IMG/VR virus record: IMGVR_UViG_3300028801_000007
Location: 37,251 to 101,250 of that record
From: a virus
DNA length: 64,000 nucleotides
Reading direction: 5' to 3' (one strand)
A program made the translations under genes and the position numbers. Below, piece by piece: positions 7,491 through 14,704 of this stretch. The notes below the pieces were generated by a model that saw nothing but the letters and a program-made list of their open reading frames with translations, did not search any database and was not told where the DNA came from. Position 1 is the stretch's first letter. Every line of letters starts with the position of its first letter.

Positions 7491-7683
7491 GATTTGCTCC
7501 CTTTGCAGGATCGGATGCGAGGCCGCGCCAATAGCGGTTTTGCAAAGTGCAGTCGAAGCTATTTCCGGCATTTCTCCAGGCGGAGCCGTTCCAATACCAA
7601 TTAAGGTCACTCCATTTGCATTCGTATAGCCCGATCCTGGCCGGCTTGATCTCCGGCGGGAACCACCCCGTCAACTTACCCAT
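7483..7683 (-). CDS. Small WFPP-family phage protein, paralogue 1
   Basis: The 66-residue protein starts MGKLTGWFPPEIKPARIG and continues with W-rich strands (WYWNGSAW, RYWRGLA). It is clearly related to the next gene upstream (WFPPDIKPVHSGVY ... RWRGLATKP), so the pair is a tandem duplication. Small proteins of this type occur widely in phage early regions. Function unknown. Confidence 0.65.
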   Translation of the reverse strand: MGKLTGWFPPEIKPARIGLYECKWSDLNWYWNGSAWRNAGNSFDCTLQNRYWRGLASDPAKGANHD

Positions 7684-7903
7684 GATTCACCTCCGGCTTA
7701 GTCGCCAGCCCGCGCCAGCGTTTGTTTTGCGAGCCAATACCCTCACTTCCGGCGGCTATAGCCTTGGAAAGGTACTGATACCTCCAATGCACTCCGTCCC
7801 AGCGCGAATAACCGAGATCACCGCGACCGGCAGCGAACTCGGTTTGGTAGACGCCAGAATGAACTGGCTTGATGTCCGGCGGGAACCAATCGGTCATTTC
7901 CAT
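7676..7903 (-). CDS. Small WFPP-family phage protein, paralogue 2
   Basis: The start at MEMTDWFPP is chosen because AAAGGAG stands 5 bases before it. An earlier in-frame ATG at 7948 overlaps the dnaB stop but has no better site. It is the paralogue of the downstream 66-residue protein and shares WFPP-IKP-G-Y and RWRGLA. Function unknown. Confidence 0.65.
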   Translation of the reverse strand: MEMTDWFPPDIKPVHSGVYQTEFAAGRGDLGYSRWDGVHWRYQYLSKAIAAGSEGIGSQNKRWRGLATKPEVNHG

Positions 7904-7944
7904 TGCGTCTCCTTTGACGGTTTGATTGGGGGTGGGGTTGGTGG

Positions 7945-9312
7945 TCATGCCTTGAACCCTCCGCGAGACTGTTTTTGCTGCGGCGCTTCAGGCCAGTAAC
8001 CGACGTGATCACCGAAGCGCACGAACTCGCCGGCATAAGTCAGGCCAACATCGGTTGTTCGGCCATGCCGGAATTTGGCGATGCGCAGTTTGGCAAATCC
8101 TCGGAACTGGTCGCCGCACTCGGGGTTAGCAATTTCCTCGCGGTGCAAGAACATCACCACATCGGCATCCTGCTCGATCGCGCCTGAGTCGCGAAGGTCG
8201 GATAGCTTCGGCAGGCCCGGGCGATCCTCGGCTTTGCGGTTGAGCTGGGCCAGCACCAGGATGGCGATACCCAGCTCTTTGGCGAGCGTCTTGAGCCCGC
8301 GTGAAATGCCTTCGATCTCGGTATTCCGATTCGCACCGTCGCCGGACATAAGTTGGATGTAGTCGATCACCAGCAAGTCAAGCCCGCTCTTGCGTTTGAC
8401 GAGGCGCGCCTTGGATCGCACATCCAACAGGCGTAGGCCCGATTGGTCATCAATAAACAGATTCAGGTCTTTGATGGAGCCGCACGCCTTGGTGACGCGC
8501 TCCCAAAACTCGGTGTCGCCCTCTGGGGCTTGCATTACCTTGTCGAGTGCAACTTTGCCGAGCGATGCGATGTTGCGATCGTGCAACTCAGATTCCGGCA
8601 TTTCCATCGACAGGAATAGTGAACTGTGATCGATCGCCACGTGGTCGGCAATGTTCAGCGCGAGGGCCGTTTTACCCATCGCTGGCCGAGCTGCCAGCAC
8701 GACCACCCAGCCAGGACGCAGGCCGCCGTTCAATGCTTTGTCGAGATTTTCCAAGCCGGTAGAGATGAGGCGCTCCGACCGGTTAGACCGGCGTTCGAGC
8801 AAATTCAGGTGCTCGGACAGACCGACCGACGCGCGGCGGGGTTCGGATTTTGTCTTGACCTGTGTGAGCGCTTCGATTTTTGCCGCGGCACGGTCCACAA
8901 GGTCTTCGGCCGAATCAGCCGAGGAGCCGACCGAATCCTCAATCTCAGAAGCCGCTGTGAGCAGCCAGCGCTTCTGCGCCCTATCAATCACGATCGATGC
9001 ATAACGTGCGATATTTGCCGAACTCGGCGTGTTGTGCGCCAAGCTGTGCAGGTATTGCAAGCCGCCCATATCATCGGCTTTGCCCTTGGCCGCCAAGCGC
9101 TCAAGCAGCGTGATCGGATCGGCACCAATGCCACCGACGATCATTTCAAGCAGCTCGGCAAAAATGGTGCGGTGATCGAAGCGGAAAAAATGATCCGCTT
9201 TCAGGTCGCCGATACGGTCGATCGAATCGTTGTCCATCAGCAGTGCCCCGAGTACCGATTGCTCGGCTTCGGCGCTGTGCGGTACGGTGCGTAGGTTGTC
9301 TCTTGCGCTCAT
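7945..9312 (-). CDS. dnaB: Replicative DNA helicase DnaB
   Basis: The 455-residue protein has the full DnaB architecture. The N-terminal helical domain (SAEAEQSVLGALLMDNDSID) is followed by a linker. The RecA-like motor has Walker A at about 208-216 (ARPAMGKTAL), Walker B (LDLLVIDYIQLM, about 308-320) and the C-terminal motifs DLRDSGAIEQDADVVMF and KFRHGRT. It unwinds the fork ahead of the host polymerase. It overlaps the O-like initiator gene by 4 bases, so initiator and helicase are made together. Genome B carries no helicase gene in the window and a P-like loader instead. Confidence 0.96.
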   Translation of the reverse strand: MSARDNLRTVPHSAEAEQSVLGALLMDNDSIDRIGDLKADHFFRFDHRTIFAELLEMIVGGIGADPITLLERLAAKGKADDMGGLQYLHSLAHNTPSSANIARYASIVIDRAQKRWLLTAASEIEDSVGSSADSAEDLVDRAAAKIEALTQVKTKSEPRRASVGLSEHLNLLERRSNRSERLISTGLENLDKALNGGLRPGWVVVLAARPAMGKTALALNIADHVAIDHSSLFLSMEMPESELHDRNIASLGKVALDKVMQAPEGDTEFWERVTKACGSIKDLNLFIDDQSGLRLLDVRSKARLVKRKSGLDLLVIDYIQLMSGDGANRNTEIEGISRGLKTLAKELGIAILVLAQLNRKAEDRPGLPKLSDLRDSGAIEQDADVVMFLHREEIANPECGDQFRGFAKLRIAKFRHGRTTDVGLTYAGEFVRFGDHVGYWPEAPQQKQSRGGFKA

Positions 9313-10142
9313 GCTGCGTCCTGATGTTCACGTTGCACCTGAATTCCTCGGGTGGTGAGGGAAAAGCCATCGTCTTTTTCAAACCAAAGGCGATACCAGT
9401 TTTCGCGGACAGCATTGCGAAAGTGAGCGCGCCAGTCTTTTTGCTTCTTTCCGCCCTCGATGCTTTTTCGCCTGAACTCAAGCCATGCATACCGAACAAA
9501 ACTCATCGGAAGTTTTTGCTTTTCGGCATAGTCGAAGATCGGATCGTCTTCACGAACCAAGTCCTCGCCAGCCGCTTTGCAGGAAGCAACCCAGTCGACA
9601 AATAAAGCCTCGGTCCGAGCGACGCGAACTTTCTTTTGAGTTTCTTTTGAAAGGTTTTCTTTTGTGTGTCCTAAGTTGGGACTACCGACCTGTCCTAAGT
9701 TGGGACTATCTTTGTCCTGATCTGGGACTAGTCCCGATTTAGGACTACTCAACTCCTTGGGTAAAACGACAGGGTCAACACTATCCTTGGTAGTACCGAT
9801 TCGGGACAGGGTGTCCTTTTTTGGGACTACCTTTGCCCAGCTTTTATGGTTTTTGTTGATACCGAGTGTGAGTCCGAATATCCCTGGCGCACGGGTGAGC
9901 ACATTCAATGCAACAAGCTGCCCAATCACCTCGGTAACGTGATTGCGACCCGTGTTGCAGATCTGCCCTATTTGTGCCGCTGACATGTCGTCCTCTTTTT
10001 TTCCATACCCGTACGTCTTGCGAAGCACGGTCAACAAAACCAAAATCTGTCGTTGCGTGAATCCATAACCCAAAACCGCCTCGAAAAGCTCGTTAGCGAT
10101 CCGGGTATATCCGTCTTCGAGTTGCGGGGAAGCATCTTGCAC
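9309..10142 (-). CDS. O-like phage replication initiator
   Basis: The 277-residue protein has the N-terminal winged-helix domain of the lambda O / phage_rep_O family (ANELFEAVLG, FTQRQILVLLTVLRKTYGYG, DDMSAAQIGQICNTGRNHVT). A low-complexity linker is encoded by the iteron array, and a C-terminal domain is rich in aromatic and basic residues (VRYAWLEFRRKSI, WRAHFRNAVRENWYRLWFE). O proteins bind iterons inside their own gene and recruit the helicase. Both the iterons and the adjoining dnaB are present here. Confidence 0.9.
   Translation of the reverse strand: MQDASPQLEDGYTRIANELFEAVLGYGFTQRQILVLLTVLRKTYGYGKKEDDMSAAQIGQICNTGRNHVTEVIGQLVALNVLTRAPGIFGLTLGINKNHKSWAKVVPKKDTLSRIGTTKDSVDPVVLPKELSSPKSGLVPDQDKDSPNLGQVGSPNLGHTKENLSKETQKKVRVARTEALFVDWVASCKAAGEDLVREDDPIFDYAEKQKLPMSFVRYAWLEFRRKSIEGGKKQKDWRAHFRNAVRENWYRLWFEKDDGFSLTTRGIQVQREHQDAA
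9668..9829. other. Replication origin: iteron array inside O-like gene
   Basis: Six imperfectly palindromic 17-bp repeats related to GTCCTAAGTTGGGACTA start at 9668, 9692, 9714, 9731, 9793 and 9813. The first two are identical. The others keep GTCC/GTAC on the left and GGGAC or AGGAC on the right. A run of mixed sequence separates repeats four and five. By analogy with lambda ori this is the O-binding origin. Confidence 0.8.
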
Positions 10143-10155
10143 GGCGCGCCTTGGC

Positions 10156-10317
10156 TCATTTGCTCTTGATCATACGAATCAGCGCTTGGCAAAGAAGATG
10201 CGCTTGCTGCCGTTTAGCTTTTTTGTCGCGGAGCCGCCCGATGTTCTCGGCCATGCGATCAAGATTGGCGTCTTCAAGAGAGCGCTGTTTAAAAAGGTCT
10301 GGCGTACGATCGTTCAT
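10156..10317 (-). CDS. Small basic early protein (53 aa)
   Basis: The start at MNDRTPDLFKQ overlaps the end of the methyltransferase gene by 4 bases. The product is helical and basic (SLEDANLDRMAENIGRLR, then KKAKRQQAHLL) and ends 13 bases before the O-like gene. Function unknown. Confidence 0.55.
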   Translation of the reverse strand: MNDRTPDLFKQRSLEDANLDRMAENIGRLRDKKAKRQQAHLLCQALIRMIKSK

Positions 10318-11750
10318 GCGATCTCCAATGCAAGGCCGGGCTGGCGCAATCTGTCGCGCTGCAGCGGCTCGTAAGCAGAATTCAGCTCGCAACCAATCCA
10401 GTGGCGCCCGAGCCGTTGCGCAACTGATCCGGTAGTGCCGCTGCCAAAGAAGGGGTCAAATACGATGTCGCCGGGCCGACTGCCGGCCATTACGCACGGC
10501 TCGACCAGGGTTTCTGGGAATGTGGCGAAGTGCGCCGCAGCGTATGCTTGAGTAGGTATCGTCCAGACACTGCGCTTATTGCGTGTCAGCACGTCCCAAT
10601 CGCTTTCCACTCGGTCGGGCCGATGTGTGCCGACAGATTGGCCGGGAATAGCGGAAGCTCGCTTGCTATTATCGCGCTTGAAACTATCGCGCTTGCTGCG
10701 GCCGCGCTGTTGGATCCGCTCGGGGCTATCAAATCCATGCCCAAAGCCGACGCCCGATGGTGTCGCGCCGAATGATGCTGGCTCTCTAATAGCCTCAAAA
10801 TTGGAGAAGTACTGTTCCCGCTTGCTCAGGAAGAACAAGTACTCGTGCGACTTCGTGCAGCGGTCCTTGATGGACTCCGGCATCGGGTTTTTTTTCGCCC
10901 ATACGATGTCTTGCCGCAGGTAGAAACCGGGCTCAAAAAGAGTGGGCGGCGCAGGGTAGTCCACATCTGTCGCAATGCCGTTGTGCAAGTCCATCATGGC
11001 TTGATGCGCAGTCGCCCCAGCCTCTCCGCTTGACGGGCAGTTATAGATGAGCCGAGCTTGCTGGCGCTTCCCAACCAGATGCGGATAGACCTCGCGAGCC
11101 AGAATCTTCACCTCGTTCGGGGCGAGCCTCCACCGATAAATGGTCTGCTTGCGCCGATTGTTTTGCGCGGGGCTTTGTGTGGTCATGGTGCCGAACCCTG
11201 CAATCTCCTGAACGCGATCGATGATCGCTTTCTGTGTGTTGCATATCTCCAACCCAACCCCGTAGGTGTCAACCTTGCGAACATAGTTCGCTTCCGTGCC
11301 ATCGGCGCGGGTGAACCGAGAATGTGCGCTGGATCCAGCCTTTCGCTTGTGAATGAAAAAGCAGCCTTCCCCGTCGATCATCGCGCCCAACCACGCGCGG
11401 TCGGCTTCCCTCTTGATCTTGCCGGCGTAGTAGGGCTCCTGCAGGGCAATCGCGAGCCGGTGAGGCTGAACCGCCAACTGCTTGTTTTCCAAATACGAAT
11501 CGCCCATGTTGACCCACATCGTTCCGTCGTCGGCGAGCACTTCGCGACAGAGCCTGAAAACCTCGACCATGCCGGCGATGAACTCGCGCAACGTCGGCTC
11601 CATGCCGATCTGCCCGTCAACGCCGTAATCCCGAAGGCCCCAATACGGCGGCGACGTAACGATCGTTTGCACCTTCACGCCATCAGCGATCATGCGGCGC
11701 ATCGTGTCGCGGCAATCGCCGAAGTGACATTTGTCGAGCCAATCGCTCAT
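10314..11750 (-). CDS. DNA methyltransferase with LAGLIDADG domain inserted
   Basis: The 478-residue protein is a beta-class amino-methyltransferase. TSPPYWGLRDY (about residues 32-42) is the catalytic motif, YLRQDIVWAKKNPMPES and KSHEYLFFLSK follow, and DPFFGSGTTG near the C-terminus is the SAM-binding motif. Between about residues 105 and 272 lies an extra domain with WLGAMIDGEG, a LAGLIDADG-type helix, followed by a typical endonuclease-like fold (VGKRQQARL). It is flanked by EPYY and EPGFY at the two joins. The reading frame is unbroken and there are no intein splicing blocks. The enzyme probably protects phage DNA from host restriction by N4-cytosine or N6-adenine methylation. The inserted domain may modify DNA recognition. 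Confidence 0.88.
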   Translation of the reverse strand: MSDWLDKCHFGDCRDTMRRMIADGVKVQTIVTSPPYWGLRDYGVDGQIGMEPTLREFIAGMVEVFRLCREVLADDGTMWVNMGDSYLENKQLAVQPHRLAIALQEPYYAGKIKREADRAWLGAMIDGEGCFFIHKRKAGSSAHSRFTRADGTEANYVRKVDTYGVGLEICNTQKAIIDRVQEIAGFGTMTTQSPAQNNRRKQTIYRWRLAPNEVKILAREVYPHLVGKRQQARLIYNCPSSGEAGATAHQAMMDLHNGIATDVDYPAPPTLFEPGFYLRQDIVWAKKNPMPESIKDRCTKSHEYLFFLSKREQYFSNFEAIREPASFGATPSGVGFGHGFDSPERIQQRGRSKRDSFKRDNSKRASAIPGQSVGTHRPDRVESDWDVLTRNKRSVWTIPTQAYAAAHFATFPETLVEPCVMAGSRPGDIVFDPFFGSGTTGSVAQRLGRHWIGCELNSAYEPLQRDRLRQPGLALEIA

Positions 11751-11914
11751 GAATCCATCCCTTTCGACGCAACAATAAGTAACGCGCTCATCAGCGTTTT
11801 ATCAACAGCCGCGGCGAGCGCGACCTCTTGCCGAACGTCATCCGGCGACCGACCCGGCTTGGCCGCGCGCGCGAAAGCTTCAGCGCAAATGCGCTTGGCC
11901 TCGGCATAGTTCAT
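11747..11914 (-). CDS. Small early protein (55 aa)
   Basis: The start at MNYAEAKRICAEAF overlaps the upstream gene's stop by 4 bases. The product is helical (KPGRSPDDVRQEVALAAAVD, TLMSALLIVAS). No family is recognised. It is co-translated with the methyltransferase gene downstream. Confidence 0.6.
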   Translation of the reverse strand: MNYAEAKRICAEAFARAAKPGRSPDDVRQEVALAAAVDKTLMSALLIVASKGMDS

Positions 11915-12282
11915 GCGCTTTTCCTGGCGTCGAGAACCTCTTCCATCAGCGTCAGTTCGACTTGGCGCACCAGAAATTGCGTGATCGCGCGGTTGCCGAG
12001 CTCGCCCTCGCTGACCGCGATTTTCTCGGCCGGAAGTGAGCGGCGCGCGCGACCGTCGGCGTGCGTATCGGTTGGGCTGAAATAGTCCGTGACGTGCGAG
12101 GCGTACAGCCCGCAGCGCTCGGCAAAGGTCGCTTTCGTCATGGCCTTGATGCGGCGATGGCGCCACGCAAGGCGCACCGCATCACGGAACGTCACGCATT
12201 CCTTGATCTGTGCGTCCGGCAGGAAGGCCGGGGAGCGCATCATTCCGCCCATCATGTGAAGCTCGTCGTTACTGGGGCTCAT
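11911..12282 (-). CDS. CII-position helix-turn-helix regulator (123 aa)
   Basis: The start at MSPSNDELHMM removes a hydrophobic extension that only exists because the frame runs back through the operator repeats. The protein has a helix-turn-helix region (TFRDAVRLAWRHRRI, ATFAERCGLYASHVTDYF) followed by ERR-like basic residues and a helical C-terminus (LGNRAITQFLVRQVELTLM). It lies second in the leftward operon, where lambdoid phages keep cII, so a regulatory role is likely. The tandem repeats just upstream could be its own or the repressor's operator. Confidence 0.65.
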   Translation of the reverse strand: MSPSNDELHMMGGMMRSPAFLPDAQIKECVTFRDAVRLAWRHRRIKAMTKATFAERCGLYASHVTDYFSPTDTHADGRARRSLPAEKIAVSEGELGNRAITQFLVRQVELTLMEEVLDARKSA

Positions 12283-12297
12283 ATAAAAATCCAATCG

Positions 12298-12326
12298 AAT
12301 TACCTGTTGAATTACCTGTTGGGCTA
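12298..12326. promoter_or_regulatory. Tandem repeat with operator-like site
   Basis: The 12-bp unit aattacctgttg occurs twice in tandem (12298-12309 and 12310-12321). The second copy forms TTACCTGTTGGGCTA (12312-12326), which matches the TTACC-N5-GGTAA operator pattern of the nearby switch region. It lies just upstream of the CII-position gene. Confidence 0.5.
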
Positions 12327-12380
12327 GGAGCCAAATAAAGGGGCCGAATAACCAGCCCCTCAGAAAACTTAATGCCCTAC

Positions 12381-12662
12381 TTACCCCACCAACCGCCAAA
12401 CAGCATCAGCCGGAAACATCGAGGCAACCAGGGCAAACAAAACGACCAGCTCGGCGAACGTTTCCAGATCCACTGCATAGAAGAGCGCGCTCCAGAAGAT
12501 GGCCCCGAGCACCGCGACGAAGCCAGCGATCAGCGCCCAGTCCGCGAGTGGCTTCGCTGGGCGAGCCTCGCCGACCTCTCGCGCTACGTCGGGGACCAAA
12601 GCGCCGAATCCACCGATGGATTGGCGGGTAACGTCCTTGCTCATGTCCTTTACTTGAATCAT
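12381..12662 (-). CDS. Small membrane protein of the early operon (93 aa)
   Basis: The ATG at 12662 (MIQVKDM) has GAGGA 8 bases upstream. A second ATG at 12644 is also possible. The C-terminal half has two hydrophobic segments (LIAGFVAVLGAIFWSALFYA and LVVLFALVASMF) separated by an acidic turn, giving an inner-membrane hairpin. Its position right after the cro-like gene suggests an early function such as superinfection exclusion, but nothing proves this. Confidence 0.65.
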   Translation of the reverse strand: MIQVKDMSKDVTRQSIGGFGALVPDVAREVGEARPAKPLADWALIAGFVAVLGAIFWSALFYAVDLETFAELVVLFALVASMFPADAVWRLVG

Positions 12663-12719
12663 CGTGGCGGTCCTCGTGTCAGCTTTTAAGCAAAACCGGT
12701 GGGAATTATGAAATTAGTA

Positions 12720-13058
12720 CTACTTAGGGGTGTCTTCGTCGATTTCGCCAGCGGTGGGCGGCTGTGCGTCATCCGAGGCGATCGCGCTATCTACAGCGTC
12801 CTTCCCTTTGATTTCACGATCCTTGTTTGGCTCGTAAAAGAAAGCTATCAAGTCAGCTTTGCTAAACTGCGCGCCGAACTGAAGGCAGGCCTGGTGCAAC
12901 CACTCCATTCTCGTCGGGCTAGGAATTTTTCTGGCGTAGACCAGATGCGTTTCGATATACCGAACAGTAGTTTTGGCCGCCTCGGCAAAGGGTTTCTTGG
13001 CGGAGGCGTCTAGTGAGCGGTAAAAGCTCTTGAAATTGGCGGGTTCGGTCGGTCTCAT
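12720..13058 (-). CDS. Cro-like regulator, probably leaderless
   Basis: The start at MRPTEPANFKSFYRSL is the first ATG. The longer frame begins with a TTG six bases before it. The 112-residue product has a Cro-like N-terminal helix-turn-helix (AKKPFAEAAKTTVRYIETHL, SPTRMEWLHQACLQFG), then an aspartate-rich tail. It is transcribed divergently from the cI-like gene from the promoter at 13065-13093, whose start site falls at about the ATG, and no Shine-Dalgarno sequence is present. It would repress the lysogenic side of the switch. Confidence 0.75.
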   Translation of the reverse strand: MRPTEPANFKSFYRSLDASAKKPFAEAAKTTVRYIETHLVYARKIPSPTRMEWLHQACLQFGAQFSKADLIAFFYEPNKDREIKGKDAVDSAIASDDAQPPTAGEIDEDTPK

Positions 13059-13064
13059 GACCAA

Positions 13065-13093
13065 AATATATATTACCCGTACGGTAGTTGCAA
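13065..13093 (-). promoter_or_regulatory. Leftward early promoter (PR-like) of genome A
   Basis: On the minus strand TTGCAA (13088-13093) and TATATT (13065-13070) are separated by exactly 17 bases. The spacer contains the operator CTACCGTACGGGTAA. Transcription would begin at about the ATG of the cro-like gene. Confidence 0.75.
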
Positions 13094-13135
13094 GCGGATT
13101 TTACTACCCTGCTGGGCAATTTACCTATTGGGTAA
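13073..13135. promoter_or_regulatory. Operator cluster between cro-like and cI-like genes
   Basis: Three related 15-bp sites are visible: TTACCCGTACGGTAG (13073-13087), CTACCCTGCTGGGCA (13104-13118) and TTACCTATTGGGTAA (13121-13135). The first and third are near-perfect dyads with half-site TTACC/CTACC. The first overlaps the leftward promoter spacer and the third overlaps the presumed -35 of the repressor promoter, as in a lambda-type switch. Confidence 0.75.
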
Positions 13136-13150
13136 CAAATGGCCTAATAT
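13121..13150 (+). promoter_or_regulatory. Repressor maintenance promoter (PRM-like)
   Basis: TAATAT (13145-13150) is a good -10, and the -35 region is weak (TTACCT at 13121-13126, 18-bp spacing) and lies in an operator. A weak -35 with an overlapping operator suggests activation by bound repressor. The transcript would start within a base or two of the cI ATG. Confidence 0.55.
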
Positions 13151-13154
13151 CGAC

Positions 13155-13919
13155 ATGAAATCAAATGAAGAGGTGCGCCGCGAAAACCTGCAAAAGGTGA
13201 TCCGAGAGCGCTACGAAAACAGCCAAACTGCCGCGTCTGACAAGCTCGGGTACGACCGGCCGACCCTTGTGAATCACTGGATAGCTGGGCGCAAGGCGAT
13301 CAGCACGGCGTCAGCAAGGAAAATCGAGAAAGCTTTTGGGCTGCCTGACTTCTGGATGGACTCTGACCATAGTTCAGGGAAATTCGATCCGCCAAACATA
13401 GGGCGTAACCACGGCATAATTAAAGAAGCGCTTAATTCGCCCGGGGATACGCTAGATAAACACGAACGAAAAAAGTTCGACAAAAACGTAGACCCGGCGC
13501 CGCTGGGTAAACGCGAAGTACCGGTCATAAGCTATATACAGGCGGGGATGATGACCGAAGTTGTTGACCCTTACGCCTTGGGCGACGGGTTCGAAAAAAT
13601 CATGACGGACGCGGACGTTTCGGAGGGAGCATTCGCGCTCGTTATCAAGGGGCTATCGATGGAACCAGAGTTCCGCGAGGGCGATAAGGTCATTATTGAC
13701 CCTGCGGTGGCGCCCCTACCCGGCGACTTCGTGGCGGCCAAGAACGGCCATGAAGAGGCCACTTTTAAGAAATACCGCCCGCGCGGATCCAATGAGCACG
13801 GAGACCAGGTATTCGAGCTGGTGCCGTTAAACGAGGACTTCGCCACCCTGCAGAGTGAGCGTGACAAAATGCATATCATCGGCACAATGGTCGAGCATCG
13901 GAAGTATCGGAGGCGTTGA
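13155..13919 (+). CDS. CI-like phage repressor, LexA/S24 self-cleaving type
   Basis: The start is taken at MKSNEEVRREN. The longer frame uses a TTG that lies inside an operator. The 254-residue protein has an N-terminal Xre helix-turn-helix (SQTAASDKLGYDRPTLVNHW, GRKAISTASARKIEKAFGL) and a C-terminal S24 domain. A cleavage Ala-Gly lies at about residues 130-131 (IQAG), the catalytic serine at about 168 (GLSMEPEF) and the lysine at about 205 (ATFKK). It should repress both early promoters and be inactivated during the SOS response. No Shine-Dalgarno sequence precedes the ATG. Confidence 0.92.
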   Translation: MKSNEEVRRENLQKVIRERYENSQTAASDKLGYDRPTLVNHWIAGRKAISTASARKIEKAFGLPDFWMDSDHSSGKFDPPNIGRNHGIIKEALNSPGDTLDKHERKKFDKNVDPAPLGKREVPVISYIQAGMMTEVVDPYALGDGFEKIMTDADVSEGAFALVIKGLSMEPEFREGDKVIIDPAVAPLPGDFVAAKNGHEEATFKKYRPRGSNEHGDQVFELVPLNEDFATLQSERDKMHIIGTMVEHRKYRRR

Positions 13920-13992
13920 GGCTGCGCAACCAACTAAGCCAGTTGTGTCTCGCCAGGAAGTGGTGTAGGAACACGTCACATCACTATAAAAA

Positions 13993-14020
13993 GTTGTGTA
14001 TCATGGTGAATATACGCAAC
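13993..14020 (+). promoter_or_regulatory. Inverted repeat upstream of toxin-antitoxin genes
   Basis: GTTGTGTAT (13993-14001) and ATACGCAAC (14012-14020) form an inverted repeat matching at 8 of 9 positions with a 10-bp centre. Its place just before the antitoxin start is right for autoregulation by the antitoxin. Confidence 0.55.
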
Positions 14021-14043
14021 ACCTACACTAACCGGAGAGCCAT

Positions 14044-14217
14044 ATGAACACCAAAAACGCGAAGAGGACTTTCGTCGGTGATTCTGCTCGTCCGATGATC
14101 ACCCCCAAAAACATCGTGCGCGTCGCAAGCGAGTCCGATCGCCGCATGGTCGTCACTGCGGCCCGCGCCGTCATCAAAGAGCATCACGACGTAATCAAGG
14201 CACTCGCGAAGCGCTAG
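14044..14217 (+). CDS. Putative antitoxin partner of Doc (57 aa)
   Basis: An ATG with CGGAGAG 7 bases upstream opens a 57-residue frame (KRTFVGDSARPMITPKNI, RVASESDRRMVVTAARAVIK). It ends 3 bases before the doc start, so the two are one operon. The gene position says antitoxin. The sequence lacks an obvious Phd N-terminal fold and is shorter than P1 Phd, so it may be a different antitoxin type. A C-terminal helix could neutralise Doc. Confidence 0.65.
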   Translation: MNTKNAKRTFVGDSARPMITPKNIVRVASESDRRMVVTAARAVIKEHHDVIKALAKR

Positions 14218-14220
14218 CGC

Positions 14221-14592
14221 ATGTTAGACGCGGATTTTGTCCTGCAAATCCACGACGAAATATTGCGCGACGAACCAGGGCTCAAAGGTTTCGCTGGGCC
14301 GGGATTTGCTGGTCTAGAGAGTGCTTTGCTGCGTGTGGATAACTGGGCCACCTATGCCGACCTCACAGACGTCTTCGGGGTCGCATCAATATACGCGGTC
14401 GCCATATCGCGAGGGCACATTTTCAATGACGCCAACAAGCGCACCGGCCTCGTAGCCGCCCTCACCTACCTCAAGCTCCAGGACATCAATGTTGAGCGAA
14501 ACGAGGGCCTTGAGGATTTAATGGTTGAGGTCGCAGAAGGCGCGCTAGACGTTCAGACGTTCGCGAATATCCTTGCGGAGATAGCTTTGTAG
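14221..14592 (+). CDS. doc: Doc toxin (Fic-fold kinase)
   Basis: The 123-residue protein contains HIFNDANKRTG, the Doc version of the Fic motif, within an all-helical fold (FVLQIHDEIL, LESALLRVDN, ASIYAVAISRGHIFNDANKR). Doc toxins phosphorylate elongation factor Tu and stop translation. They maintain plasmid prophages by killing cells that lose them. Here the pair lies directly after the repressor and is followed by two terminators. This suits a lysogeny module expressed from the prophage, and perhaps a plasmid-like prophage state. Confidence 0.9.
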   Translation: MLDADFVLQIHDEILRDEPGLKGFAGPGFAGLESALLRVDNWATYADLTDVFGVASIYAVAISRGHIFNDANKRTGLVAALTYLKLQDINVERNEGLEDLMVEVAEGALDVQTFANILAEIAL

Positions 14593-14628
14593 GCCGGTAA
14601 CTACGGCGAGAGCCAACCCGCAACACCT

Positions 14629-14653
14629 AGCCCGCCCCGAGCGGGCTTTTTTA
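14629..14653 (+). terminator. Rho-independent terminator after doc
   Basis: AGCCCGC-CCCGA-GCGGGCT followed by TTTTTT is a strong hairpin plus U-tract that ends the antitoxin-doc transcript. Confidence 0.9.
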
Positions 14654-14668
14654 CGCCAATTCCAGCAG

Positions 14669-14694
14669 ACCCGCCGACCGCGGGTATTTTTTTA
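14669..14694 (+). terminator. Second rho-independent terminator
   Basis: ACCCGC-CGACC-GCGGGT followed by A and a run of T forms a second hairpin terminator 16 bases after the first. The pair insulates the rightward early promoter region from repressor-doc transcription. Confidence 0.8.
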
Positions 14695-14704
14695 TCTATC
14701 GCTA

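Noticed and set aside
10314-11750. Intein in the DNA methyltransferase
   Set aside because: The inserted segment has a LAGLIDADG helix but no Cys/Ser at the first junction and no His-Asn at the second, so splicing is unlikely.
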